Assembly: GCA_028673005.1 (NCBI GenBank)
Contig: CM054113.1
Coordinates: forward strand, 70,351,850-70,415,849
Direction: 5' to 3'
Length of the DNA: 64,000 nucleotides
Source of the DNA: Tanypteryx hageni
Lineage: Eukaryota; Arthropoda; Insecta; Odonata; Petaluridae
Made by a program: the position numbers and the translations under genes. Below the pieces are notes generated by a model. It was given only the letters and a program-made list of their open reading frames with translations. It searched no databases and had not been told where the DNA came from. Below are positions 11,401 to 25,700 of this stretch, one piece after another. Within the stretch, counting starts at the first letter, position 1, and every line of letters starts with the position of its first letter.

Positions 11401-14400
11401 TTAGATGCCGTGAAAGCTCTAATTAAATTCAGAAAATTGTGCCCTAAGTATTCACAGCTATTTTCTAAGTTTTGATTATAAAGTTAAATTCACAATGATA
11501 AGCATGTGTTGTTGAAGCAAGCAACTCATCAGGTACTGATCTTTGATGCTTCAAAACAAGCTTAGGTTCTTCAAATCAATTGGTAATATCGTTTACTTGT
11601 ATTAAAACATGCTTGTAAGCCTCTCAGAAAAATTTTAAATTTACCTTGGTGTAAATTGGCTGTTTCCTCTTTCCTGAAAATACCATTTCAGTGGATTGTA
11701 CTTGGTACCAAACCATTCTGGAAAAAACAGGATTTTGCTGTACAACTTTAATTAAACCTTATATCTGTATTCCCAGGCAGATTAGATTTTAAAGTTTCGT
11801 TTTGAATTTTTAAGTACATATATAATGGTTAAAATCTAAACACATAACTTTGGTTATTTTTTTATAGATTGCAACTGCTATATTCCTGGTGTGATGGGAG
11901 GTATTGGAGAATGTGATCATAAGACCGGGCAGTGTATATGCAAATCTTCTGTTACATCTCGAAGATGTGAAGTTTGCAAGGATGGAACATTCAATCTCAT
12001 GGATCAAAATCTGTTTGGATGCAGTGGTAAATATAGTCAATAACTTTTGATCTCAGCATAATTTTTAGTTAAAGATAGAATCAAAATACAGAATTAAAAA
12101 TACAGTATTAAAAATATCTCACTAAGCAATATAATATTATATTGTTGGCCAGAAGTTTTATATTACTAATGTATCATTGAAGGTTATTAGATAAACCCCT
12201 TCAATTGACTAGGTGCTATCAATTTGACAACTTTAAATAGTATTTAGTTTGTTAAGAAAAACTGAATATACTGGGTTTTGAAAATATGTTTCAAGCTTCA
12301 GGCTGTGGATTCAGAAGGAACAATTTTCAACATGGGTCAAATGCCACTTCATAGCTGAGATACATTCCCTTTGTGTTGTTCATGCCACTATGGCAGCATG
12401 GGCAAGACTTGTGAAACATTCTGTGTATATATTCAGCCATTTTCCAGCATATGAGGCAATATTTAATATGTCATGAGGAAGCATATGTAAAGATGCAGGG
12501 GTATCATAGAACACCTGCTGCAATACAAGGATATGAATGAATGGCTTGCTTGTTTGTCTAATATCGATCTTCACTTGTGAAATTAATATTGACAACTTGT
12601 ATACTTGATGAAGAAAAGTCTACATTGTGGAGCAGCATATTTACTTCTGTTTTGTTAATTTATTTTTATTTATTTTCATTGCAGATTGCGGTTGTGATAT
12701 TGGAGGCTCTGTAAACAGTGTCTGTGAAAAGACTACTGGGCAATGTCTATGTAAGCCTCGTATTGAAGGTCTCACATGTACTGAACCTCTCAAGGCACAT
12801 TATTTTCCCACTCTCCATCAATACAAATATGAAGCAGAAAATGGAAGAACACACATGTATAGGCGTATACGTTATGGATTCAATGAAAATGTATTCTCAA
12901 ATTTCTCATGGCAAGGATATGCTGTATTCTCTCAGCTTCAGGTCTGTAAAAATATAAAGTCTATTTATATTTTTTTGACTTAAGCATGCAGAATGGAATT
13001 CTTAAGTAAAGATCATCATCATCATCACAGGTAATCTGTCCATAGACAGGTCTGTGATTATTCATGTGTAAACCTGGTTCTCCATATACTCCAATTTTCT
13101 GCTGTCCTCTTCATATCTTGATAACTCTCTTTCCCTTTCAAATCGTCTATCAGCTAAAATCCTTTCCTACCTTTTTCCCTTTTTCCATCTAGTTTTCCTT
13201 CTAACACGTCTTTAATCATACTCTCTCTCCTCAGGTAATGTCCAACCCAGTTTGCCTTCCTCTTTCTAATAGTCTGTATAGTCATTTGCTTCTCTCCTAC
13301 TCTTCATAGGACTTCATCGTTTTTCATCCTATCTGTCCATTTTATCTTCAGCATTCTCCTCCAAGTCCACATTTCATAGCTTTCCAAGTATTTGATGTCA
13401 TTTTTCCTTAGCATCCATGTTTCTGCCTTGCATAAAGCTATACTCCATACAACATTTTATGAACTTCTTGTGGATATCTTCCCTTATATTCCCCATACTT
13501 AGGTGTTTCTCTCTTCTGAAAGTCGCTTTTGCTTTTCCTATTCTAGTCCTGATCTCATTCTTACATTTTGCTTCTCTTGTTATGATACTTCCAAGGTATT
13601 TATAGTCTGAAACTTGTTCTAAAGGCTTTCCTCCAATACTTACGTTCAGATTCTCTTCTTTGCCCGATATTCGAATGACCTTGGATTTTTCTGTATTCAT
13701 TTCCATACTGTATACGGTATGGAAGTAAAGATTTTGAGTAGTGTTATTGAAGAATATATTGCATGTTATCTGAAAAAATCTAGTTGTATAAAGTCAAACC
13801 CCAATTTTGCATCCTCCCTCCCCCTATATAGTTGCATACTGACCATGAATCATGGTGAACAGAACTTCCATCTTATGATTACATAGAGCAAGCATATACC
13901 TCAGTTTAATACCATCCATGCTTTAACACCAATGTCAGTGATGGAAAAACAATGGTGCTAAATCAGGGTTTGACTATATACTTTAATGATTCAACTTGAA
14001 ATACATTATTGCAGTTGCTGTCATTGATAAGAATAAATATGATAGCCATGTTAAATTCCACTCTTCCATATGAAAATATAAATGTTATGCTTAAGAGTAT
14101 GCAAAGGTAGATTATATTCATAAGTTGGAATAGAGTGAATAATAAATGATTCTTTCATACAATAAGGTGATATTAGAAAAGTCAAATAATGGATACTTTC
14201 TATTTTGTTACAGAATGAAATAATTCAAGATGTTTACATTGAAAAATCCTCCATTTACCGTATGGTCCTTCGGTATGTGAATCCAAACCCAGAACCTGTA
14301 CTTGGAACAATAACCATTACTCCAGATAACCCCAGTGACATAGAACAAACATTCCATGTACTGCTAAAGCCTACCAGACAACCTGCATTTGTCACAGTAT

Positions 14401-17400
14401 CTGGACCTTCAGGAACTATCCCATCTCCAATGGTTATGAATCCAGGACTTTGGTCTATCAAATTCAAGAATGAACAAAGTCTGTTTTTGGTAAGCAATCA
14501 AATTATAAAACATGTTGTTGACCATTATGTTTATGCTAGATAATTATAGGAAAACCATGGATTTTTGTGACATTTTCCATACATAAGACTTAAAAATTCC
14601 TTCCTGTGATAATTCAAGCTGAATATGCCTTTTCTTCCACTTAGGCTATTTATTATTACTAGTACAAAAGCCTGTCAATATGACGGATATGCGTGGATTA
14701 AATATTAAATTTAAGACACTTCCTACTCTTCCTCCTTTTCTCTCTTCCATTCTCCTCCCTTATATTTTAAGTTTATATTCAATTTCTTCAGATTTTTTGA
14801 CATTTCATAAAGAGGTTGCTATGGTAGCTGACATTGTTGATCTCGGATTTTTGCATTATTGGACTCAGACTTTCAAGTGCATTTACACAGCTTACAATGA
14901 AACAAAATCATTAAGGATGAAAATCGATTGAAAATTTGTGAAAAGTTTCATGTAAATTTAAAACAAATAAACATGTAGCATAAAAACTTTGTCCTAAACG
15001 ACTCTAATGTATTGTAATGATGGACAACTCAACATTTTAAATAGGAAGATACTTCACATGTATATTGAAAATATCTTTATGTTTGCAAATTTTATTGGGC
15101 AGTTTAAAGCAAATTACTATATTGATAATGATTATGATTAATTTCTTTCAATAATTAAGCAAGATATTTGATTTATAGTGATTACAAAAAATTTGTGAAT
15201 TAAAAAAGCTACTTACTAAGTTCTTTCATCTTCAAGGTAAACAAAACAAAAAGCTAATTAAAATATTAGCGGTCGTATGTTCGTTCGCATTTCTTCCATG
15301 CCTTAGAAATGGCACTGCAGTAAACAAACCTATCATTCAAATTAAGCCATCATTACTTCCCTTTCGATTTAAATGTATTCAAAATATATAAGAAGAGTTC
15401 TCACAATTGATTTCAAATACAATATCAAAGTTCATGTCATTGCTTTTAGATATAGATGTAATTTTGCTAGATCAGCAACAATGCCGTTGCCCTTGACGAC
15501 GAAATTTTGTCGTCTAAAATTTAGCCAAATTTTTGTGTTAATCACGAATTTGTGGAATGATTCAATGCATATTCAAAAATCGATTGCTGGAAAATGATTA
15601 TCCGTTCTTTTAGGCGTCGTTTGGTGCAAGTCCTGTATTCATATCGCAATTCCAAGTGATTTTAAAATGCAAACGAAAAATAAGCTGCAACTGTGCAAAC
15701 ACACAGAAAGAAAGACAGAATTCTCTTTAATATATGTAATAGATTATTCAATTATTTTTCTATTCTTTCAAATAATTCAGTGACTGACTTGTTCTCTCTA
15801 GGTATGACGATGATAGACTATGTAAAGCTTGCATTCTTTTGAAAAGGGGTTGAAAAATAATTCTTTATTTGAATACGTACATTGCTGATGTTGATAAACT
15901 GATTAAAATTATTGTTTTTCTTTCCAATCCTTCTTCGTAGGACTACTTTGTTCTCATGCCTTCAGCCTTCTATGAAGCCACCATTCTCACTGAGAGAGTG
16001 AATACGCCATGTTTTGTTGGGGAGAATAACAAACTGGGACAAGCACCCTGCAGGCACTTCCGCTACCCAAAGGTTTCTCAGTATGACATGGTACTTGGTG
16101 AAGGTGGATTCTTGTCCACAGGAGAGAGCAGAGAACCTCTAAGAGAGTACTTTACTGATGAGCAGGTACTTAGATTTAGTTTGGTTGCAGCAAAATTACA
16201 ATTAAGCAATTATTAGTATGTATGATTTGAATTGATTTTGAGTTTATACAGAGTAATAATTTGTTTCACTTCTGCATCTTACTATATTCAATGGCATCTA
16301 AGATGCAACAAGATTTTATAAAACAACTATAAGAGTAATTTATTATATTATTATTATTTCATTATACATTCTATGTCTATTCTTATTTTGAGCTAATCTG
16401 TGTGTAGATATTGGAGGAACTTGGACAAGATGAAATGCCTCTCGTTAATAACAATCAGCAAGAGTTACACCTAGACTTGAGATTGACTAAACCTGGACAG
16501 TATGTTCTAATACTTAATTATTTCACTCCTGATGAAGATGGCCAAACTTCAACACTGGATGTTGAAGCTAGTTCTGCAACAGGTAAAATTAGAGACTCAG
16601 TTGAACTTATGTAAAATTCCATCAAATATGAGCTCTTCAAATTGAGAAAGATTTATTTAGAAACTGATTTTATTATTTTAGTAATCCAAAAAATAATAGA
16701 AATTGAATAAAGAAATTTCTCTTGAAACAAGAATTACAAAAATATAACTGTGTAAAAGTTAGGTGTATGTTTCCTTTTACTTTTATTTGTCAACTGCTTA
16801 TTTTCCATTTGTAAAAAGATGATCAGTAGTGTTGATTTCTTGAGTTCCAGTTATGGATTTTAAATAATTTAATCCAAAATTTGTAAATTTTAATGAAGCA
16901 ATAGCTTATTTTAAAATGTAAATGCTGTTTATAATTTCTTTAGCATTATCATCATCATCATAAGTAGTCTGTCCGTAGACAGGTCCGTGATTATTCATGG
17001 TTAAACCTGGTTCTCCATATACTCCTATTTTCCGCTGTCCTCTTTATATCTTGATATCTCTCTTTCCCTTTCAAATCGTCTATCAGCTGAAACCTTTTCC
17101 TACCTCTTTCCCTTTTCCCATCTAGTTTTCCTTCTAACACGTCTTTAATCATACTCTCTCTCCTCAGGTAATGTCCAACCCAGTTAGCCTTCCTCTTTCT
17201 GATAGTCTGTATAATCATTCGCTTCTCTCCTATTCTTCGTAGCACTTCATCGTTTTTCATCCTATCTGTCCATTTTATCTTCAGCATTCTCCTCCAAGTC
17301 CACATTTCAAAGCTTTCCAAGTATTTTATGTCATTTTTCCTTAGCGTCCATGTTTCTGCCCCATACAATGCTATACTCCATACGTAGCATTTTATCAACT

Positions 17401-20400
17401 TCTTGCGGATATCTTCCCTTATATTCCCTGTAAGTAGTTGTTTCTTTCTCCTGAAAGCCGCTTTTGCTTTTCCTATTCTAGTTTTGATCTCATCCGTACA
17501 TTTTGCCTCTCGTGTTATGATACTTCCAAGGTATTTATATTCTGAGACTTGTTCTAATGGCTTTCCCCCAATAGTTATGTTCAGATTCTCTTCTTTACCC
17601 GATATTCGAATTACCTTGGATTTTTTCTGTATTTATTTCCATACCGTATTTTCTACCTGTTATCACTAGTCTATTTATCATTTTTTGTAGCTCCTCTTCC
17701 TTTCTTGCTAGAAGTACTTGATCATCTGCGTATTTTACTGTTCTTATAATCCTTCCTCCAATTTTGAAATCCCCTGTGCCTTCTAAAGCTTCTTGCATTA
17801 GACTTTCTCCATATATATTGAATAGGGTTGGCGATAGGCAGCAGCCTTGTCTTACTCCTCTACCGATATTTATTCCGCAGGTGCCCACATTCTCAAACCT
17901 GACCTTTACAACTTGATTCTCATATAGATTCCTAATCAGTCTCCTATCTTTCCAGTCTACACCTATATCCTTTAATATCTTCATCAACTTTACCCAATTT
18001 ACTCTATCAAAGGCCTTCTGCCAGTCTACGAAACATGCGCAGATATCTTGACTGTATTCTATTGCCCTTTCTGATATGATTCTAACTACTCCTATAGCAT
18101 CTCTAGTTCCTCGTCCTTTTCTGAAACCGAATTGATCTTCCCCTATTATTTCTTCTGCCTTTTTCTCCAGCCTTTTATTAAGAATCCTCGTGATGATCTT
18201 CGATGTGTGTGACAGAAGGCTTATAGTTCTGTAATCTTTACACTGCATTGCCTTTGGCTTCTTCTTTAGTGGGATCATTGTTACTTCTAGGAAATCCTGA
18301 GGCCACTCTCCCGTGTCGTAAATCTTATTAATTAATTTCGTGATCGCTTTTAGTCCTTCTGATCCTATGACTTTAAGTATCTCAGCCGGTATTCCATCGC
18401 TGCCCGTGGCTTTCCCCTTCTTAAGTTCCACTATCGCTTTTTCTACTTCGCTCTCCATAATACTTGGTCCTAAGTTGTCTTCTTCAATGTTTTCCTCATT
18501 TTCCAGTTCTATTTTTGCCGCTCCTGCCTGTTTGCTGTATAAATCCTTAATGTATTCTTCCCATACCTGTGCTACATCCTTTGTTTCTGAGACTATCTTC
18601 CCATCCGTATTCATAATTCCTTTACCACAAATTCCATTAGACTTCTTATCTTCTAATTCCAGTGCCCTAGCGTACATCATATCGTACCGTCCTAATTTCT
18701 CCATTTGTTCTATTTCATCACATTTTCCTTTTAGCCAATTTTCTCTAGCTTTATCTGTTACCCTTCTCAACTCATTGTTTATACGCCTATAGTTGGCTCT
18801 ACCTTCTTCACTGTTAACGTTTTTCCATTTTCGTCTCTCATCCATTTTCTCCAGCATTTCCTTTGTGATCCATGGTTTTCTGATTTTCTTCTCTTGTTTT
18901 CCAATCTCTTTATCCAAGGTATCCTTGATACTGGTTTTAATTTCTTCCCATTACATAACCATGGTCTTTGGTTTGTTTTTCAAATTTCTTAGGTTATCTT
19001 CCAACTTCATGCTGACTACATCCTGCCTTTCTTTCAGTTTTTCTAGGTCCCAGGTCTGTCTTTCTCTTCTTGTTTTTCTTATTTGTTTGAGCTTTGTACT
19101 CATGTCAAGTATTAGAAGGCTGTGATCTGAATCAATGTCTGCTCCTTGCAATGCCTTGGCGTTCTTTATGCTGTTCCTGAATCTTTGTTTTACAAGGATG
19201 TAATCTATTTGGCATCTCATTCTATCTCCTGGGCTTTTCCATGTGTATAAACTTCGTTTATGGTTTTTGAACCATGTATTAGTCACTACAAGGTCATTAT
19301 TGATGCAGAATTCTACGAGTTTCTCCCCTCCTCGATTTCTCTTCCCAAGTCCGTATTGCCCGACAACATTTTCTTCCTGTCCTTCTCCGACTATGCTGTT
19401 CCAATCTCCCATTATTATGCAGTTTACCTTTCCTCTTCCGTCTTCTTCGTAAATTTCATTAATTTGCTCATAGATCTCATCTATTTCTTCATCGTCATGA
19501 GCTGTCGTTGGCATATATACCTGGATTATCAGCATGTCCACTGGGACTGCTTTTAGCTTTATTGCCATCAGTCTATCGTTCGTTGCTATTATCTTTGTCA
19601 TGCTTTTCATCATATCTTTCCTAAGTACCAGAGCTACTCCCCTTTCCCCACTATTTCCTCCAGAATAAACTACCGTGAATTCTTCCGAGTCGAACTGTCC
19701 TTCTCCCTCCCATCTAGTTTCGCTTAGCCCTATAATGTCAACTCTATTTCTTCTCATTTCTTCTTTCAAGTTCTCTAGCTTTCCTGCCTTTCTCATAGTT
19801 CTTACGTTCCAAGTCCCTATTCGTAATATGAGAAGATAAATTCACAAAACAGTAATTATAAATTATGCCTGCTTTACCTTGTTCAAACCTCTATTGAAAT
19901 TTAATATGGAAATAAAAATTTCAGGAAGAGAAAAGGGGAGAGTAACTATGTATCCTTGCCGTTACACTTTTCTCTGTCGTCAAGCTGTGAAAGATAAGTA
20001 TGGAAAAGTTGGAGTTTTTCATCTAGACTCTAATTTCATTGGATTAATTCTTATGGTAAGTAGTGTAATAATTTGTACTATTACTTAAGTAATACAAATA
20101 TAATTTAGTCTCATCAACATTAACTTGATATATTTTCAGGGAGGTGAAAACTCCAACATTGCTATAGAATCGGTGGTTGCCATTCCTTATGACAAATGGT
20201 CAATTGATTATATTGAACCAAAACCTGCATGTGTTAGGAAGGATGGAAGGTGTATGCAAGCATCATACCCCACTCCTCCTGATTCAAAGAAGGTAAGGTT
20301 TTTCCTTAAAAATAAATTGTTTAAATTAAAGACTTGTCAGTGAAAAATTTATCTTATAAGTTTTTAGTTTTTGAAAATTTAAAATGTAGAGGACAAAAAT

Positions 20401-20865
20401 ACAAGCAAATTTGTCTAATTTTGTAAGTAATCTGATGGTTTCTGATGCTAGCTAAACTGACAAATTCAATCCTTGGCCAATATTTTAAAATATAACTCTT
20501 AAAAAAAATGGTTAGGTTTCTATGTCAGGTGTAGAATTTTGAAAATTTGAAATTCTCTTACTGAAATAGAAATATGTGCTTTGATATATACTCAGTGGAA
20601 AAGCAAGAGGGGAGCAGAGGGGGACAGTTGCCCCTAGGCGCAGGGCTGCAAACTCATGGACCAAAAATTAACTTTTCTGTTAATAAATAATAATAATATT
20701 ATAATATTTGCCCAATTAAAATGCTAGTGTAGTATTCTTGGGTTTTCATCACATTCTATACATTACATTTGTCTGGAAAATTGTACAGAGAGCAAAGGGA
20801 GAGGGCTGAATCTCTGTGACTTGCTCCAGGGCAAAGGAGAACCTAGCTATGCCACTGTGTGTGTA

Positions 20866-20952
<87 letters not shown>

Positions 20953-22626
20953 GGTAAAGGAATTATGAATACAGATGGGAAGATAGTCTCAGAAACAAAG
21001 GATGTAGCACAGGTATGGGAAGAATACATTAAGGAATTATACGGCAAACAGGCAGGAGCGGCAAAAATAGAACTGGAAAATGAGGAAAGCATTGAAGAAG
21101 ACAACTTAGGGCCAAGTATTATGGAGAGCGAAGTAGAAAAAGCGATAGTGGAACTTAAGAAGGGGAAAGCCACGGGCAGCGATGGAATACCGGCTGAGAT
21201 ACTTAAAGTCATAGGATCAGAAGGGCTAAAAGCGATCACGAAATTAATTAATAAGATTTACGACACGGGAGAGTGGCCTCAGGATTTCCTAGAAGTAACA
21301 ATGATCCCTCTAAAGAAGAAGCCAAAGGCAATGCAGTGTAAAGATTACAGAACTATAAGCCTTCTGTCACACACATCGAAGATCATCACGAGGATTCTTA
21401 ATAAAAGGCTGGAGAAAAAGGCAGAAGAAATAATAGGGGAAGATCAATTCGGTTTCAGAAAAGGACGAGGAACTAGAGATGCTATAGGAGTAGTTAGAAT
21501 CATATCAGAAAGGGCAATAGAATACAGTCAAGATATCTGCGCATGTTTCGTAGACTGGCAGAAGGCCTTTGATAGAGTAAATTGGGTAAAGTTGATGAAG
21601 ATATTAAAGGATATAGGTGTAGACTGGAAAGATAGGAGACTGATTAGGAATCTATATGAGAATCAAGTTGTAAAGGTCAGGTTTGAGAATGTGGGCACCT
21701 GCGGAATAAATATCGGTAGAGGAGTAAGACAAGGCTGCTGCCTATCGCCAACCCTATTCAATATATATGGAGAAAGTCTAATGCAAGAAGCTTTAGATGG
21801 CACAGGGGATTTCAAAATTGGAGGAAGGATTATAAGAACAGTAAAATACGCAGATGATCAAGTACTTCTAGCAAGAAAGGAAGAGGAACTACAAAAAATG
21901 ATAAATAGACTAGTGATAACAGGTAGAAAATACGGTATGGAAATAAATACAGAAAAATCCAAGGTCATTCGAATATCGGGTAAAGAAGAGAATCTGAACA
22001 TAACTATTGGGGGAAAGCCATTAGAACAAGTCTCAGAATATAAATACCTTGGAAGTATCATAACACGAGAGGCAAAATGTATGGATGAGATCAAAACTAG
22101 AATAGGAAAAGCAAAAGCGGCTTTCAGGAGAAAGAAACAACTACTTACAGGGAATATAAGGGAAGATATCCGCAAGAAGTTGATAAAATGCTACGTATGG
22201 AGTATAGCATTGTATGGGGCAGAAACATGGACGCTAAGGAAAAATGACATAAAATACTTGGAAAGCTTTGAAATGTGGACTTGGAGGAGAATGTTGAAGA
22301 TAAAATGGACAGATAGGATGAAAAACGATGAAGTGCTACGAAGAATAGGAGAGAAGCGAATGATTATACAGACTATCAGAAAGAGGAAGGCTAACTGGGT
22401 TGGACATTACATGAGGAGAGAGAGTATGATTAAAGATGTGTTAGAAGGAAAACTAGATGGGAAAAGGGAAAGAGGTAGGAAAAGGTATCAGCTAATAGAC
22501 GATTTGAAAGGGAAAGAGAGTTATCAAGATATGAAGAGGACAGCGGAAAATAGGAGTATATGGAGAACCAGGTTTAACCATGAATAATCACGGACCTGTC
22601 TACGGACAGACTACCTATGATGATGA

Positions 22627-22703
<77 letters not shown>

Positions 22704-25700
22704 TATATATTTATATATATATTCTATATAGACACAGTAGTCTTGATAATCCAAGCTCCACCTAATCTTAGGTCATGTTCTCACAGACATTGCAGTGAAA
22801 AAAGATGCATGGCAAAGAAACAAAAGACTCTCGATGGTTTTTTCATCATTAATTTACTATGCATATTTTTTATTACTGTGTTATTTCTAAATTTAGTTTT
22901 GTAATTGTTTTCAATAATAAATTTATCTATATGAGAGAAAGGATACTATGGCAAAAAATTGAAATTTATGATTAAACATTTTTGTATAAAAAAACCAACT
23001 CCTAAACCCTATGAATGAAAAAAATTTTATATAGAATAACTTCCTTTATTAAAAAAATTTGTTTTAGAAATCTGTGTGAGTGAGTTTGAGTGCCTGTGTG
23101 TGTGTGTGTTTGATCTTAGTCTGTTTGGTCTTTGTCATCATCATGAGATGCATAAACCATCAGAAATTTGTTTGAGATATCTAGTCTCTGGGGAGAATCA
23201 ATTTTCTGTAAACTTGATATATTTTTAACTGTTTACCTCTAAAAAAAAATGTTTCTTTCATATGGTTTAGGAGTTGATTTTAAATTTTTTAAAATTTTTT
23301 AATTGTAAATGTAAATCTATCTAAATACATATATTATCCAACCTTATTATTAATATATCCATGTACTATGAGTTGGTCCCGTTTATCTCAGATTATCAAG
23401 ATTCTACTGTATATATATAAATTGTGATTTGCTATGATATGAAAATCCTAATTATGGCTAAGAACAAGATTAAATTAAATACATTTTACTCACTGTGTAA
23501 TTTTCCTTTTTAAGGTTGAATTTGAATTGGGAAATGAAGATCAAATTGCCACTGTTTTTCCATCTGGTGTCTTTGACAATGCCACTGGATTGATTTATTT
23601 AGATCATATCGATGCAATGATTGATGTACCAGGCAAAGTTCCCAGAGAAGGAGCTTATGTATTTGTTGTCCATTACTACCAACCAGATTTTCCAGGTGAA
23701 GTAGCAAAGAAATCACTCATTTGGTGAATGCATATTTTTCTATCATTATAAAATTCAGAGTTATGCTTATGAAAAATTCTGAAATTTTCATGTTCTTACT
23801 CTGAAAAATCTTTCATATCCTGGTTTGAATAAATCATTCTAATGAATGCATAGTGATTTGATCAATTTTCTCCAAAATTCAGAATTTGACATGGAGGTAA
23901 TAGTGCACAATGGTCAAATGTATGAAGCTCGTCTACCAGTTGAACACTGTCCCTCACATTCTGGATGCAGATCAATTGTGCGCCAAGCCGATGGAAATAC
24001 TAACTTTGAACTGACTGAGAATTTCATTCTTACTCTCAAGGTACTGTAGACAATTTCTAATAATTTGTTCAAATATTCCTTTATAAGAGCAACTTTTAAA
24101 AATATAAGTGAATAGATAGTGGCTCAGTAAAACTTAAACATTTCTGATTTTTGTTTTTTTAAATAGTACAAAAAAGAAACAATGTAAATTTAAGATTGCT
24201 TCATGAGAATTACATAGTTTTAACTGATAAAAATCTATAGTAAAAATAACATTATGTGCTTACCTTAGATTTAGAAAAGCTAAGTCTTTTATATTCTTAT
24301 TCATACTACCATTTTATATTCAGGAACCTAACCATAAAAACGTATGGTTAGATTATGTATTTGTCACTCCAGCTGAACTTTACTCTGATAAAATATTGCA
24401 TGAAGAGCAATTAGACCAAACTGGTCTTTTCATTAAGCAATGTGGGAAGAATGAATTTCATATGGACAATAATACTACAGGCAAGTATGTTTACATTGGA
24501 TGAAAATAGTTACCATTTAGTCATAAATGAAAATTAGTTTCAAATACAAAACAAATGATAATATATAAATGAACTTTTATTAATAACTTTTTATAGATGA
24601 TACCTTTATATACATTAACTTAATTTTACTTACTTTTGCTTAGGTTACATTATTTACAACATTTACGTTAAACTTTAATGAAGCTTGAAGTCTTTCTAGT
24701 ATTGCCAAAACAGTTAGGTTACATACATAATCCCATATGACTTTGTTGTTCTGAAAAATATATCTCATCAAGAGATCTTACTTGAGAAAGCATGACATAG
24801 ACTTGACCAATGTGAATTTAATATAAAACTTGTAATCGCATTTTAAATGGAGAATCTTAATTCCATATTTATATATTCATACTTTGTTCAGTTAAACCTT
24901 ACTAACGGTGATCACAGGTATAAATTCACAAAATATTTATCATTTTCCCTATAATCCAATGTAATGTACCATATTGTTCGACATTTAAGACGCACCTCAG
25001 TTTTTTAGATCTATCTCGAAAAAAGTATTTTGGTTCACCAAGACATTTAGGAAGGGCCATGTCATGTATCATTTCCAGTCATGATTAACACTGTATCTTG
25101 CAACATTTACAGAAAATATTACAGCATGATAACAATTAAATATAATGTTGTAGATATACTTAATTTGTAAAATAAATAGGGTTGATCTAAAACATAAATA
25201 ATTCCTTCGAGACTTGTATAGCTAAATGTGCCCTGTGTGAACTCAGCAGCTGTATAAATTAAAGCTGTCGGAGTATTCCGCACACATCACATGTATAGAT
25301 ACCCTTTACCGATAGTACTTAAACTTAAGTGAAGATATTTTTATTTAATGGGATAAATAATAAATGGAATGCATATGTAATAATGATACATACGCTCAAC
25401 TAGTCCTTTTTCTTCTGCAACTTTTTTGCCACTAACATTATGATTCTGATCGATACAGCAATACCACACTTCCTCTGTTCTACTATCCATCACTTCCTGA
25501 AATGTAACCAGGCGATTCTGTATCAATAATGAGACCCGTGTCTCGGGGTTTTTGTGAATGGGCCCTTGAGTTAAAAAAATCGGCATCAAAAATATGCAAA
25601 AACATAGCAGATAGCATGCCTAGCAGCTATGGCATGGGCCTAGGTTCGATCCCAAATGTTCTTTTTTTCAAATTATCTAAGCGTTATTTGAAAAGTAATA

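Noticed and set aside
14255..14497. 80-codon open frame on the minus strand opposite LanA exon 9
   Set aside because: Shadow of a strongly coding exon; no family match and no splice or start context.
19243..19556. Open frames on the + strand opposite the LINE endonuclease
   Set aside because: Reverse-strand shadows of the endonuclease frame of LINE copy B; hydrophobic, low complexity, no homology.
20821..20947. ATG start at 20821 for a 588-codon protein reading through (TG)n and (AT)n into the reverse transcriptase
   Set aside because: The Val-Cys and Ile-Tyr runs are translated microsatellite; the real LINE sequence begins at 20948 and is 5'-truncated.
24485..24486. GT donor four bases after the GC donor of LanA exon 16
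   Set aside because: It would change the phase and create a stop at the start of exon 17.
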